From contig CAVVRP010000009.1 of the NCBI GenBank assembly GCA_963750715.1, positions 1 to 64,000 on the forward strand: DNA of 64,000 nucleotides. The letters are read 5' to 3'. A program made the translations under genes and the position numbers. Shown here piece by piece: positions 16,593-26,917 of the stretch. The first letter of the stretch is position 1. Each line of letters starts with the position of its first letter. Origin of the DNA: JAGVSR01 sp963750715. Lineage in GTDB: Bacteria > Pseudomonadota > Alphaproteobacteria > Rhizobiales > Hyphomicrobiaceae. The notes below the pieces were generated by a model that had not been told where the DNA came from, made no database searches, and worked only from the letters and a program-made list of their open reading frames with translations.

Positions 16593-17942
16593 ATGGTGTT
16601 TTTGAAACGAGCTTCGTCGCATGTCGGCGCCTTCATCCTGACCCTGGCCCTTTTGTTGTCGCATGCGACCTGGGCTCAGACTGGGGATCAAGCCGTTTCG
16701 TTCAAGAAGGAGGAACTCGACCAGATACTTGCTCCGATTGCGCTCTATCCCGATGATCTTCTTTCCAATGTGCTCGTAGCCGCGACCTATCCGCTCGAGA
16801 TCGTGCAGGCGGCGCGCTGGCGAAAGGAGCCGGCCAACGCAAAGCTCAAGGGCGATGCGCTTGCGAAGGCACTCGAAGCCAAGGACTGGGATCCAAGCGT
16901 AAAGAGCCTAGTGCCTTTCCCGGATGTTCTGCAGACCATGAGCGACAAGCTGGAGTGGACGCAGAAACTCGGGGACGCTTTCCTGGCCCAGCCCGATGAC
17001 GTCATGGACCAGATCCAGTTTCTACGGCAAAAGGCCGAAACAACCGGAGCTTTGAAGAGCAACGAGCAGCAGAAGGTCACCACCAAACAGGAAAAGATCA
17101 TCATCGAGCCGGTCAAAACCGACGTCGTTTACGTGCCGGTCTATGAGCCGACCGTGGTCTATGGCCCGTGGTGGTATCCGGCGTATCCGCCATACTACTG
17201 GTATTGGGGACGGCCGGCCTCGGCGTTCGTTTCGGGTATCTACTGGGGCGCAGGATTCGCCGTCGCCAATTCGCTGTGGGGCTGGGGCCGCTGCAACTGG
17301 TGGGACCACAACATCGATATCGACATCAACCGATACAACAATATCAACGTCAACCGCACGCAGATCACGTCCAACAAGTGGCAGCATGATCCCAAGCACC
17401 GCGGCGCTGTTCCCTATCGCGACCAGGTCAGCCGTGAAAAGTTCGGCAAGGCCGATAAGTTGAAGGACGCTCGCAAGGATTTTCGCGGTTTCGAAAACGG
17501 CGAACTCGGCGATCGCGCCCGCGACAAGCTGGGACCCGAAGGCGCCGACAAGGTCAAGGATCGCCACGGCGAGGGCGGGGGTCAGAAGAACAAGGACAAG
17601 GACAAGGCGGGCAGTCTCGACGCCGACAGGGTCAAGGACCGTCTCGGCGAGGGTGGCGGCCAGAAGATCAAGGACAAAGCCGGAAAGCTCGATGCCGGCA
17701 CGATCAAGGATAAGGCTGGCTCCGGAAAAATTGCAAACAAGCCCGCGACCCGAGATATTTCTCCACCAAAATCCAAGCCCGCAACCAAGGCTCTCGATAT
17801 CAAGCCATCTCGTGATGTTGAAAAGCAGATCGACCGCGGCAGCGCGAGCCGCAAGTCAGCGGGTGCGCAGCGGTCGGTAAGCCGGCCAAGCGGCGGAGGC
17901 AGCGGAGCGAATCGCGCCGGAGGCGGTGGGGGTCGGAGGTAG
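16593..17942 (+). CDS. DUF3300 family exported protein
   Basis: The product is 449 residues with a signal peptide (cleavage near HATWAQ). The N-terminal half is the DUF3300 domain: ELDQILAPIALYPDDLLSNV, WDPSVKSLVPFPDVLQ and VYVPVYEPTVVYGPWWYPAY. A membrane-like Gly/Ala stretch (ASAFVSGIYWGAGFAVANSL) follows, then an Asp/Asn/Ile-rich strand repeat. The last 150 residues are a Lys/Asp/Gly-rich low-complexity tail with repeated KDRxGEGGGQKxKDKAG units (about residues 315-375). The function of DUF3300 is unknown to me. It commonly precedes a DUF2950 gene, as it does here. The ATG at 16593 fits the signal peptide. Confidence 0.85.
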   Translation: MVFLKRASSHVGAFILTLALLLSHATWAQTGDQAVSFKKEELDQILAPIALYPDDLLSNVLVAATYPLEIVQAARWRKEPANAKLKGDALAKALEAKDWDPSVKSLVPFPDVLQTMSDKLEWTQKLGDAFLAQPDDVMDQIQFLRQKAETTGALKSNEQQKVTTKQEKIIIEPVKTDVVYVPVYEPTVVYGPWWYPAYPPYYWYWGRPASAFVSGIYWGAGFAVANSLWGWGRCNWWDHNIDIDINRYNNINVNRTQITSNKWQHDPKHRGAVPYRDQVSREKFGKADKLKDARKDFRGFENGELGDRARDKLGPEGADKVKDRHGEGGGQKNKDKDKAGSLDADRVKDRLGEGGGQKIKDKAGKLDAGTIKDKAGSGKIANKPATRDISPPKSKPATKALDIKPSRDVEKQIDRGSASRKSAGAQRSVSRPSGGGSGANRAGGGGGRR

Positions 17943-18016
17943 CCGAGCGCCGTGTAACTCCGGTCTTACTCAAGACGTTCAGGTCGAGACGCATTACCCA
18001 GATCGGAATATCAGCG

Positions 18017-18982
18017 ATGCTCATCAATTGGCTTCGTAAAGGCGTCGGGATGATCGTACGCCTCGCAGCTGTTTCAACCATATGCGTTGCGCCTCTGTTG
18101 GTGATCGGCGCCGGTCCTACAAGCGCTGCCGCCAAGGGCTAGGCCGAGTATGGTTCCCAGCAGGAGGCGGTCTCAGCCCTCATCGACGCAGTCCGGGCGG
18201 AGGGCAGCACCGTCATCAAGAAGGTTCTGGGGCCACTCGCCGAGGAAATTGCCGAATCCGGCGATCCGATTGCCGACGCCGAGCGGCGAAGCCGGTTCCT
18301 GACCGCCTACGAAGCCGGCAACGAACTAAGACAGGAGAACGATACAAAGACGACGCTTCTCATTGGAACGGATCGCTTCCCGTTCCCCATTCCACTTGTG
18401 CTGTCGAACGGCAAGTGGCGCTGGGATGCGGACGCCGGATTGGACGAGATCCTGACTCGCCAGATCGGAGAAAATGAACTGGCTGCGATCGAGGTCATGC
18501 GTGCCTACGTCGATGCGCAGCAGGAGTATGCTTCGATGCCGCGCGACGGGAGTGGAAACCAGTATGCGCGGCGGCTGCTCAGCCGGGACGGACGAAAGGA
18601 TGGCCTCTACTGGCCTGCCTCGGACGATAGCGATGTCAGCCCATTCGGCCCGCTGATCGCGAAGGCTCAAAGGCAAGGATACAAGCGCACGAAGTCTGAA
18701 GGCACGCCGGCCTACCACGGCTACGATTACAGAATTCTCCACGCCCAGGGGCCCAATGCCGTCGGCGGCGGGCGCGACTACATTGTTAATGATGGCATGA
18801 TCGGCGGCTTCGCCCTGATTGCCACGCCTGCCGATTACGCAAGCTCCGGTGTCATGACATTCATCGTCAATCAGGACGGCGATGTGTTCCAGAAGGATCT
18901 TGGACCCGACACCGCGTTGCGTGCGGCCCGCATCAAAACGTTCGATCCAGATTCGACCTGGGGTAAAGTCGGCGCGCAATAA
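18017..18982 (+). pseudogene. DUF2950 family protein with TAG after the signal peptide
   Basis: From ATG 18017 one continuous frame runs to 18982, interrupted only by TAG at 18140-18142. Before it is a full signal peptide (VRLAAVSTICVAPLLVIGAG up to SAAAKG). After it the mature DUF2950 domain is intact: EYGSQQEAVSALIDAVRAEG, LLIGTDRFPFPIPLVLSNGK, HGYDYRILHAQGPNAVGGG and MIGGFALIATPADYASSGVM. A CAG-to-TAG transition would explain it. As written the cell makes only about 41 residues unless the stop is read through or the base is wrong. It is 75 bases downstream of the DUF3300 gene. Confidence 0.75.
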
Positions 18983-19041
18983 TTGATGTGAAGCCTGTAA
19001 AGACCGTGCTTAATCCCGTCATTGCATAGAGGGGTTGAGCA

Positions 19042-21297
19042 ATGGGGCTGGGTAGTATTCCGCGCGCGCTGATGAACGGGCGGTTCGCCGGCGTGCTGGG
19101 GATACTGTCATTCTTGGCGCTCCGAATTCTGGGATCCAGCCCCGCTGGAGATAGCTCGCCACAAGGTCTTCGACCTCTACCAGATGGCGCACCCGCGTGT
19201 GGTCGCGGAGTACCCGGTGACGATCGTCGATATCGACGAGCGGTCGCTCGCGACGCTCGGGCAGTGGCCGTGGTCACGCGTCCGTTGTCGCCGAGCTCGT
19301 CGATCGGCTTGCCGACGGAGGCGCAGCGAGTATCGGCTTCGACATGATCTTCTGCCGAGCCTGATCGCCTGTCGCCGCAGCCGCATTGCCGGGATGCTCA
19401 AGATCGATGGACGCCGGCTGCGGCAGCCAAGTTCGAGGCGCTTGCCCGACAGCGACGAGCTGCTCGTCGCAAGCGATCCGTCGGGCTCCGCGTCGTTCTC
19501 GGTCAGGCGGGGGAGCGCGGAGAGCGCAGTCAACCGCGAAGGTGCCGACGAACAGCCGCACACGTCGATAGCGACCATCGGCGGCGATCCACGTGGCGAG
19601 CTCATTCGCTTTCCGCGCCTTCTGAGGAATCTGCCGGAGCTCGAGGTTGCGGCTGCAGGGCCGGGGCCTGTTCACCGTTCAACCGGAGCGGGACGGTGTC
19701 ATTCGTCGCGTGCCGACGATGCTGTCCAGCGAGGACCTAATCGTTCCGGCGCTTTCGATCGAGCTGTTGCGGGTCGCGATCGGGCTCGAACGTCGCTCGT
19801 CGTAAAGAGCGACGAAGCCGGCGTTAAAGCAGTCGTGGTCGTCGGCGGCGTCGAGATCGCGACCGATCGCGACGGGCAGCTCTGGCTGCACTTCGGCCCG
19901 CACGATCCCAAGCGCTATCGTGTCGGCCTCCGACGTTCTCGAGCGGCACGGTCGCGCCGGAAGCGCATCGAGGGAAAGATCGTTCTGATCGGCACGTCGG
20001 CGGTCGGGCTCTTCGATCTCAGGTCGACGCCCGTCGAGCGCGTGATGCCCGGCGTCGAGATCCATGCCCAGGTCGATCGAGAGCATTCTCGGCGCGTGCG
20101 CTGCTCGTGCGGCCGAACTACGCGCTCGGCGCCGAGGTCTGCCTTGCCGTCGCTAGTGGGTCTCGGATGGTCGTGGCGGTGCCGATGCTCGGCGCGCTGC
20201 CGGCGCTGAGTTCTCGGGGCGCTCGCCTCGCGGCTTGCTCTGCGGCGCTCTCCTGGTATCTCTTCGTCGATGAAGGACTGCTGCTCGACTGTCACCTATC
20301 CTCTGGTGTCGAGCTTCGCCGTGTTCCTGCTGCTGACTTTCTGAACTACTTCCGCGAGGAGAAGCGGCGCGCCCAGATCCGCAGCGCTTTCGGCCAGTAT
20401 CTTTCGCCGGAACTCGTCGAGCAGTTGACGCGCGAGCCCGACCGGCTTGTGCTCGGCGGCGAGACGCGCGTCATGTCGGTCCTGTTCAGCGACGTGCGCG
20501 GCTTCACCGCCATCGCCGAAGGGTTCAAGAGCAATCCTCGGGCCTCACGGCCTTGATGAACCGGCTTGCTGACGCCGCTTTCCAACGCCATCATCGAGCG
20601 TCGCGGAACCATCGACAAGTACATCGGCGACGCCATCATGGCGTTCTGGAATGCGCCGCTCGATGATCCCGGATCACGCGCGGCCATGCCTGCGAGGCGG
20701 CGCTCGAGATCCTGCGCCGTCTCGATGTTCTCAACGCCGAGCGCCGCAAGGAAGCGTGAGCGCGCTGGGGAGCACGTCGCCGACATGCAGATCGGCGTCG
20801 GCATCAGCACGGGCGAGAGCGTCGTCGGCAACATGGGCTCCGATATCCGCTTCGACTATTCGGTGCTCGGAGACAGCGTCAATCTCGCTTCCCGTCTCGA
20901 GGGCCTGACCGCCCGCTACGGCGTTCGCATCTTGCTATGTCCCGAGACGGCGCGACTCTGCGGCAAACCGGTTCGCCATGGTCGAAGTCGACAGCGTGCG
21001 CGTGAAAGGCAAGCAGGACGTGGTGACGATCCATACGCTGGTGGGTGGCCCAGGACTCTAGGCGGCAAGACCATTTCCGGGCCTTTCGCGGCGCCTTCAA
21101 CGAAATGCGCGAACACTACAATCGCGGCGACTGGCAACAGGCGCGCGTTCGGCACTCGACAGACGGCCAGAAGAAACAATGAGAACATCCGGAATTGGTG
21201 ACGCTCATGAAAGTCTTCGAGACGCGACTGGTTCAACTGCAGAAGGCCCCTCCGATCGCAGAGCTGGGACGGCGTTTTTCCGGACGCTCTGCGTTAG
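19042..21297 (+). pseudogene. CHASE2-domain adenylate/guanylate cyclase, many frameshifts
   Basis: Conserved segments appear in order but in changing frames. First comes an N-terminal membrane region. Then the CHASE2 sensor: VVAEYPVTIVDIDERSLATL, TSIATIGGDPRGELIRFPRL, IVLIGTSAVGLFDLRSTPVE, VMPGVEIHAQV. Next, helices, the segment REEKRRAQIRSAFGQYLSPE, and a class III cyclase domain: VMSVLFSDVRGFTAIAEGF with the metal-binding Asp, IDKYIGDAIMAFWNAPL, GDSVNLASRLEGL. A C-terminal helical tail can be traced to the TAG at 21295. Several segments need one base removed, and at least one needs a base added, to restore the frame. An intact copy would be an inner-membrane enzyme sensing a periplasmic signal and making cyclic nucleotide inside. 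Confidence 0.75.
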
Positions 21298-21429
21298 TTC
21301 AGCCCATAGAGCGGGCGGTTAATTTTTGACCAGGTGCGCAAATTTCAAGCGCACAGAGCGTCGTGGACAATTTTCAATCACTAGCTAATTTTTTTCTTCA
21401 TATTGAAAGTAATGAGGGAAAACTGATCA

Positions 21430-23425
21430 ATGGTTTGGCGCGGATGGGGTGTCAACGGCCAATCGATCGGGAATCAAGGCGGCGACCAGCGCGAGGTGGC
21501 GCCGGGAACGTTTTCCGGCTTCCAACCGCCCGCGAATGTGCTCCTCCCGGCCGCGCCACCACAACCGCTCCGGGCGTTGGCCAAATCGTCGACCCCGCCC
21601 AGTTCCCCGATTTCGCATTGGCTGAAAAAGCTGCACGCCAAGTATCAGAGTTCCAGAAGCGGCAAGCTCGCGAGCTACATCCCCGAGCTGACCAAGGCCA
21701 ACCCCAATCATTTCGGCGTCGCCCTCACGACCGCGGACGGGCAGTTCTACGCGGTCGGCGACAGCGACGTACTGTTCACGATCCAATCCATATCGAAGCC
21801 ACTTGTGTATGGGCTGGCGCTCGAGGACCACGGTTCGAAAGAGGTGCTGCGCAAAGTTGGGGTCGAGCCGACCGGCGAGGCCTTCAACTCCATCGTCATG
21901 GACGAGCTGAACAACCGTCCCTTCAATCCCATGGTGAACGCTGGTGCCATCGCCACGACCGTCGCTGATCAGGGCTCCAGCGCCGAAGAGAGGTTTGGCG
22001 CATCCTTGACATGTTCAGCCGCTACGCCGGCCGCCAGCTGACGGTCGACGAGAAAGTGTTCCAGTCGGAGCGCGCGACGGGTCACAGAAACCGCGCCATT
22101 GCATATCTGCAGCTCAACTCCGGCATGATCGAGGAGCCGGTCTCCGAGCATCTCGATCTCTATTTCCGGCAATGCTGCAATTCTCGTCAGCGCGCGCGAC
22201 CTCGCCATGATGGCGGCGACGCTCGCCAACAACGGCGTCAATCCCGTCACCGGCGAACGCGCCATTCGGGCCCGAGCACGTCAAGACGGTGCTCAGCGTC
22301 ATGGCGAGCTGCGGCATGTACGATTACTCGGGCGAGTGGGTGTATCGCGTCGGGCTGCCGGCCAAGAGCGGGGTTGGCGGCGGCATCATCGCGGTACTGC
22401 CCGGGCAGTTCGGCTTCGGCGTCTTCTCGCCGCTTCTCGACGAACACGGCAACAGCCATCGCGGCATCGAGGTCTGCAAGGAGCTGTCGCAGCGGTTCCA
22501 CCTTCACGTCTACGATACGCATTTCACGGCCGACAATATCGTCCGGCGTAGCTACCGCGGCGGCGCCGTGACGTCGAAGCGATTGCGCGGCGCCCGAGAG
22601 CGAAAGGTACTCGACAGTTCGGGTCACGAAATTCTCGTCTACGAACTACAAGGAGGCCTCTACTTCGCGACTGCCGAGCAGCTTATCAGGCGCATCGTCG
22701 CCGACGCTGCGCAGGCGTCGTTCATCATACTCGACATGCGCCGCGTCAGCCGTGCCGATCACAGCGCGCTGTTGCTAATCCGCGACATGAACGCGCGCTC
22801 GGCCAAGCACGGCAAGAGCCTGCTGCTGGCTCATCTGCCCGACCAGATCAAATCGGACTGGCGTGCCCTGCAGGAGGATGGATCGGGCGAAGAAATGTGC
22901 TTCGACAACGTCGATCTCGCGCTCGAGTACTGCGAGAACCGTCTGATCGCCGAAGCGGATCCGCAGTCTCTCGATACGGAGACGCAGCTACCTCTGGGGC
23001 AGATGGATATCCTCAGCAGGTTCAGCGCCGACGATGTGCGCCGGCTCGAGCCCTACTTCGAGCGCAGCGGCTACGCGGCCGGCGAATGCATTATCAAGGA
23101 AGGCGATCTGGCCGACCGGCTCTACATGCTGGCGTCTGGTAATGCGACGGTGGACGTGCTGCTCGACGACGGCAGGACGCGGACGCGGCTTGCGGCATTC
23201 AGGCCTGGCGTCGCCTTCGGGGAGTTCGCACTTTTCGACGGTGGCCGCCGCGTGGCGAACGTCGTCGCGGAGACCCCGGCGGTCTGCTACGTCCTGAACT
23301 TCAATACGCTCGAGCAGCTGCAGGCTGTAGAGCCGCATCTCTATCAGCGTGTTCTTTTCGCACTTGGACGATTGCTCACCGACAGGCTGCGCCGCGTTAC
23401 GGCTGAGGTCAGAGCCCTCACCTGA
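21430..23425 (+). pseudogene. glsA: glutaminase-STAS-cyclic-nucleotide-binding fusion, three frameshifts
   Basis: The domain order is glutaminase (HFGVALTTADGQFYAVGDSD, FTIQSISKPLVYGLALEDHG with the catalytic Ser-x-x-Lys, FNPMVNAGAIATT, GMYDYSGEWVYRVGLPAKSG), then a STAS domain (GLYFATAEQLIRRIVADAAQ, ASFIILDMRRVSRADHS), then a cNMP-binding domain (LEPYFERSGYAAGECIIKEG, FGEFALFDGGRRVANVVAET). Frame changes near 22000, near 22175 and near 22265 split the glutaminase part. From 22289 to 23425 the frame is unbroken. The full protein would be about 660 residues. The start is uncertain; ATG 21430 is used. The effector domain suggests that the cyclase product controls it (inference). Confidence 0.75.
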
Positions 23426-23488
23426 AGTCGCGCCCAAGCGTTTCCCCAGAAAAAGGTTGGCGTGTCCTCATTCTTGCGGAGAAATACA

Positions 23489-24271
23489 ATGGCACGTTCC
23501 CGCCGTTTCGCGATCGCGGCCGCGCTGGCGCTCGCACAGGGGGTTTCGCCCGCGGCGGCGGCAGAGACGCCGGAGATCGGCGATACCGTAGCGGTCAAGA
23601 ACAAGGTGACAGCGGAGGTCGGTGACGCCACTCGAACGCTGGAGAAGGGCGCCAAGGTCCACCAGGACGAAATCCTGGTGACAGGCAAATCGGCGAGTGC
23701 GGAGATCGAACTTCTCGACATGACGAAGCTCGCAGTTGGTCCGTCGGCGAGAATCGTTCTCGACAAGTTTGTCTACGATGCGAGGGCCGAGCCCGGCTCG
23801 ATTTCGATCAATCTGGCGAAGGGCGCATTTCGCTTCATCACGGGCGCCAGCCCCAAGGCTGCCTACGAGATCAAGACGCCGACGGCGTCGATGGGCGTGC
23901 GCGGCACGGTATTCGATGTGTACGTGGCGGAAGACGGTGAGACCGTCGTCCTTCTCCACGAGGGCGAAGTGGAGATGTGCCCGACGCCGAATTCATGCCA
24001 GCGACACAACAAAGTGGGCCGCGTCGTGCGCGTCGGCATTGACAGGGTACTGTCCGAGTCTCTGAAATGGGACAACACGATCATGAAGGGCTTGGGCGTC
24101 GCGACGGCGTTTCCCTTTGTCGGGAAGAAGCTGCTGATCGACCCGGTGCGCCGCCTGACGCGCGCATCGCTCCTGAACGGCAGCACCGGCGTCACACGCG
24201 TTGTGAAGGCCCCGGCAAAGGCCATGCAAGGCGTTGGACGCCGGCTGCGCAAGCTGCGCCTACCGTTCTAG
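23489..24271 (+). CDS. FecR-domain exported protein
   Basis: The product is 260 residues with a signal peptide (MARSRRFAIAAALALAQGVS, cleavage near AAAAE). The FecR domain includes GDTVAVKNKVTAEVGDATRT, DEILVTGKSASAEIELLDMT, LAKGAFRFITGASPKAAYEI and TPTASMGVRGTVFDVYV. It lacks the inner-membrane anchor and anti-sigma tail of classic FecR, so it is a periplasmic FecR-type domain. Two cysteines (MCPTPNSC) sit after the domain. ATG 23489 was chosen because the signal peptide begins there; a GTG frame upstream adds nine residues. In alphaproteobacteria such FecR proteins often sit beside CHASE2 cyclases, as here. Confidence 0.85.
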   Translation: MARSRRFAIAAALALAQGVSPAAAAETPEIGDTVAVKNKVTAEVGDATRTLEKGAKVHQDEILVTGKSASAEIELLDMTKLAVGPSARIVLDKFVYDARAEPGSISINLAKGAFRFITGASPKAAYEIKTPTASMGVRGTVFDVYVAEDGETVVLLHEGEVEMCPTPNSCQRHNKVGRVVRVGIDRVLSESLKWDNTIMKGLGVATAFPFVGKKLLIDPVRRLTRASLLNGSTGVTRVVKAPAKAMQGVGRRLRKLRLPF

Positions 24272-24284
24272 AAGTCGGCGATCG

Positions 24285-24785
24285 CTATTCTTGCATGAGC
24301 GTCAACCCGGCGACGCCGACGGCGACGTTGATGCCGGTTTCGCCCTTGACGCTGAGAGGCTGCAGCACGACCGACTTCTTGTTGCCGCCCAGAAGGACTT
24401 GGGCGCCAGCGCCCAGTCCGAGAGAGGCGTCGGCGGCGACACCGGCGAACTGACCCGACAAAGCTTCAGCCGGGAGCGAGCTTGACGAGCCGAGCACCGC
24501 CCAGACAATCACGCTCGGACCCTTGATCCCGATATCGAGGCCGATATTGGTAATCTTGCCTTTGAGACGCCGGTTGGGAGCGCCGCTAGCGGGTGAGTAT
24601 GTGCAGTCGAGCTGCTGTTGCGATCCGATGATCAGGCCGACGCCGCCCTTGCCCTTGCAGGTAAGAGTGCCCGCCCTGATTTTTGCATCCTCGGCCTGCG
24701 CCGAGGCTACCGTGCCCAGAAAAGCCAGCGTGGCTGCGACGCCGAACGCCATATATCCGCGCCCAAGGGCTCGACCGTAATTCAT
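24285..24785 (-). CDS. DUF992 family exported protein
   Basis: The product is 166 residues with a signal peptide (cleavage near VASAQA). The mature part is the DUF992 domain: AGTLTCKGKGGVGLIIGSQQ, LDCTYSP, GLDIGIKGPSVIVWAVLGSS and ASLGLGAGAQVLLGGNKKSV, ending in VAVGVAGLTLMQE. Two cysteines (LTCKG and LDCTY) probably pair. Glycine-rich strands suggest a small beta fold in the periplasm or envelope. The function is unknown. It is convergent with the FecR gene with a 13-base gap. Confidence 0.85.
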   Translation of the reverse strand: MNYGRALGRGYMAFGVAATLAFLGTVASAQAEDAKIRAGTLTCKGKGGVGLIIGSQQQLDCTYSPASGAPNRRLKGKITNIGLDIGIKGPSVIVWAVLGSSSSLPAEALSGQFAGVAADASLGLGAGAQVLLGGNKKSVVLQPLSVKGETGINVAVGVAGLTLMQE

Positions 24786-25000
24786 GAAACCGCTCCTAAA
24801 TCAATGATCTCAATGTGCCGCGGACCCTGCCAGAGGGGTTCGCTCGTGTCCACCTTGCGGGGTCTGCTCTGGCTATGAAACCCGTGGCTAAGTCCGCGTC
24901 GTTGAGCCGCCGTTTGATGCGACTGGTCGAGCGCAGACCAAGTTCTGGCGGCAGAATGATGTCTGGCGCGTCGAAAACGCGTTCCGTCGGGTGCAATCAA

Positions 25001-25807
25001 TCAAGTTGCCGATGCCGGTGTCTTGGCCAGCAATGGCAGTAGCGCCTTCACTATCGAGGAGTTTCCCGCGATGATATCGCCCTTGTCGATCATCTGGTCG
25101 GCACCCTCGAGATCATTCGCCAGCCCACCGGCTTCCCGCAGGATGACGATGCCGGCAGCCATGTCCCAGGCCTTGATGTTGCGCTCCCAATAGGCGTCGA
25201 AACGCCCAGCCGCCGTCCAGGCCAGGTCGAGCGAGGCCGAACCCGTGCGCCTGATACCGGCCACTTCGCGCATAACCGTCTGCATTTCCTTCATGAAGCC
25301 GGGATGGCCAGGCCTTCCGCGATGCGGAATGCCGGTTGCGATCACGGCGTCGCCAAGCGCCTTGCGCGCGGCAACCCTTAGACGACGCTTGTCGTTGAGG
25401 AACGCGCCCTTGCCCTTCTCGGCCGTGAACATCTCGTCGCTGACGGGATTGTAGATCACGCCCGCGACGAGCTGGCCCTCCCGCTCCAGGCCGATTGAGA
25501 TCGAGAACAGCGGGATGCCATGCAGGAAGTTCGTCGTGCCGTCGAGGGGATCGACGATCCAGCGGTGCGACTTGTCTGCGCCTTCCACGGCTCCGCGCTC
25601 TTCCATCAGGAAGCCGTAATTGGGCCGCGCCTTGTTCAGTTCCTTAAAGATGATGTCTTCGGCCTTGTGATCGGCGGCTGAAACGAAGTTCGCTGGTCCC
25701 TTGATGGAGACCTGCAGCTGCTCGACCTCACCGAAATCTCGCGTCAGCGATCGGCCGGCCTTGCGGGCGGCGGCGGTCATCACGTTCATCAGGGCTGAAG
25801 CGGGCAT
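25001..25807 (-). CDS. suhB: inositol monophosphatase family protein
   Basis: A Mg2+-dependent, Li+-sensitive-type phosphatase of 268 residues that hydrolyses inositol-1-phosphate or related sugar phosphates; the SuhB members also join transcription antitermination. Metal-binding motifs: MEERG (Glu near residue 69), IVDPLDGTTNFLHGIPLF (near 86-103, the family signature) and KAWDMAAGIVILREAGG (near 213, second metal Asp). Length and motifs are complete. It heads a minus-strand group with a 96-base gap to the Sel1 gene. The SuhB name is by similarity. Confidence 0.85.
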   Translation of the reverse strand: MPASALMNVMTAAARKAGRSLTRDFGEVEQLQVSIKGPANFVSAADHKAEDIIFKELNKARPNYGFLMEERGAVEGADKSHRWIVDPLDGTTNFLHGIPLFSISIGLEREGQLVAGVIYNPVSDEMFTAEKGKGAFLNDKRRLRVAARKALGDAVIATGIPHRGRPGHPGFMKEMQTVMREVAGIRRTGSASLDLAWTAAGRFDAYWERNIKAWDMAAGIVILREAGGLANDLEGADQMIDKGDIIAGNSSIVKALLPLLAKTPASAT

Positions 25808-25903
25808 GGCTCTTTAAGCGTTTCTCATGTTTCGAAGATCAGACAGTGCGCGGCTCACGGCGGGGAGCGGCAAGGTCCGGCTCAGCCGAGGCCTGGTCAT
25901 CAC

Positions 25904-26905
25904 CTACTGGATCATGAGCTTCTTGTCCTGCCATTCCTGCGCGGCTTTTTGAGCAGCGATGCGTTCGGGATCGGGCAGGGCCTTGATCATCAGATCGAGC
26001 TTGTCGTCATTGACGCCCTGCGCCTTGGCGATGAGCCGCCACTTGGCGGCTTCCTTGGGGCTCCGTTCCACACCGGCAATGCCTTCGAAATATACGTTCG
26101 CCAGACGATTCTGAGCGCCCGGAATGCCTTTCTCGGCCGCCGACTTCAGGTATGGGATGGCCTTGGGCTCGTCCTGCTTGAGGCCGAAGCCGCGCAATAG
26201 CATTACGGCGTAGTCGTACTGGGCGGCCGTCAATCCTTGAGCGGCGGCGCGAGAAATCCAGCGGGCGGCTTCGAGGCCGTCGCTGGGAACGCCCGTGCCC
26301 TGCTGATACAGCGCGCCCAGATCGTACTGGGCCTGCGCGATGCCCTTCTCAGCGGCATAGCGCAGATGCTGTGCGCCTCGAAAGGGATTTTCCGGCTTGC
26401 CCTTTCCGTTGATGAAAAGCATTCCGAGATTGTAGTTGGCTTCCGGATCGCCCGTCGCGGCGGCCTTCTCGAACAACTCGGCGGCAGCTTTCGCATCCTT
26501 GCTCGTGCCGCGTCCCTCGGCCAGCATGCGTCCGTAGGCCAGCATCGCCGGCAGGTCTCCAAGTTCCGCGCCCCGCGCATACCAGCGTGCGGCCGTGATA
26601 TCGTCCTTGCCGACGCCGAGCCCCTGTTCGTAGATGCGGGCAACCAGGGTATGTGCCTGAGGATCGCCCTGTGCCGCCCTGGCTTCTGCGAGCGAAAGCG
26701 CCGTCAAATACTGTCCGTTGTCGAAGGCGGTGTAGGCAGCGTCCGCCTCGGCCGAGACGGCGGGCGTCGCAACCTCCGATCCGTTCAACGAGGGCGCCTC
26801 GGCGCCCGGCTGCGGCGTCAGGGACGGCCCTGTCAGCAACACGACCGCGCTGGCGCCGACGGCGCCAGCGACGGCAACGAGGGCCATGACTACCTTTGTG
26901 TTCAC
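25904..26905 (-). CDS. Sel1-repeat (TPR-like) protein
   Basis: The product is 333 residues. A single membrane anchor or signal segment (VVMALVAVAGAVGASAVVLL) is followed by a Ser/Pro/Glu linker and then about six Sel1 repeats: DPQAHTLVARIYEQGLGVGK, AMLAYGRMLAEGRGTSKDAK, EANYNLGMLFINGKG, AQYDLGALYQQGTGVPSDGL, AQYDYAVMLLRGFGLKQDEP and AQNRLANVYFEGIAGVERSP. Such solenoids bind protein partners in the periplasm. It lies 12 bases downstream of the ThiE-like gene and is probably co-transcribed with it. Confidence 0.8.
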   Translation of the reverse strand: MNTKVVMALVAVAGAVGASAVVLLTGPSLTPQPGAEAPSLNGSEVATPAVSAEADAAYTAFDNGQYLTALSLAEARAAQGDPQAHTLVARIYEQGLGVGKDDITAARWYARGAELGDLPAMLAYGRMLAEGRGTSKDAKAAAELFEKAAATGDPEANYNLGMLFINGKGKPENPFRGAQHLRYAAEKGIAQAQYDLGALYQQGTGVPSDGLEAARWISRAAAQGLTAAQYDYAVMLLRGFGLKQDEPKAIPYLKSAAEKGIPGAQNRLANVYFEGIAGVERSPKEAAKWRLIAKAQGVNDDKLDLMIKALPDPERIAAQKAAQEWQDKKLMIQ

Positions 26906-26917
26906 GTGAGGCCTGCC

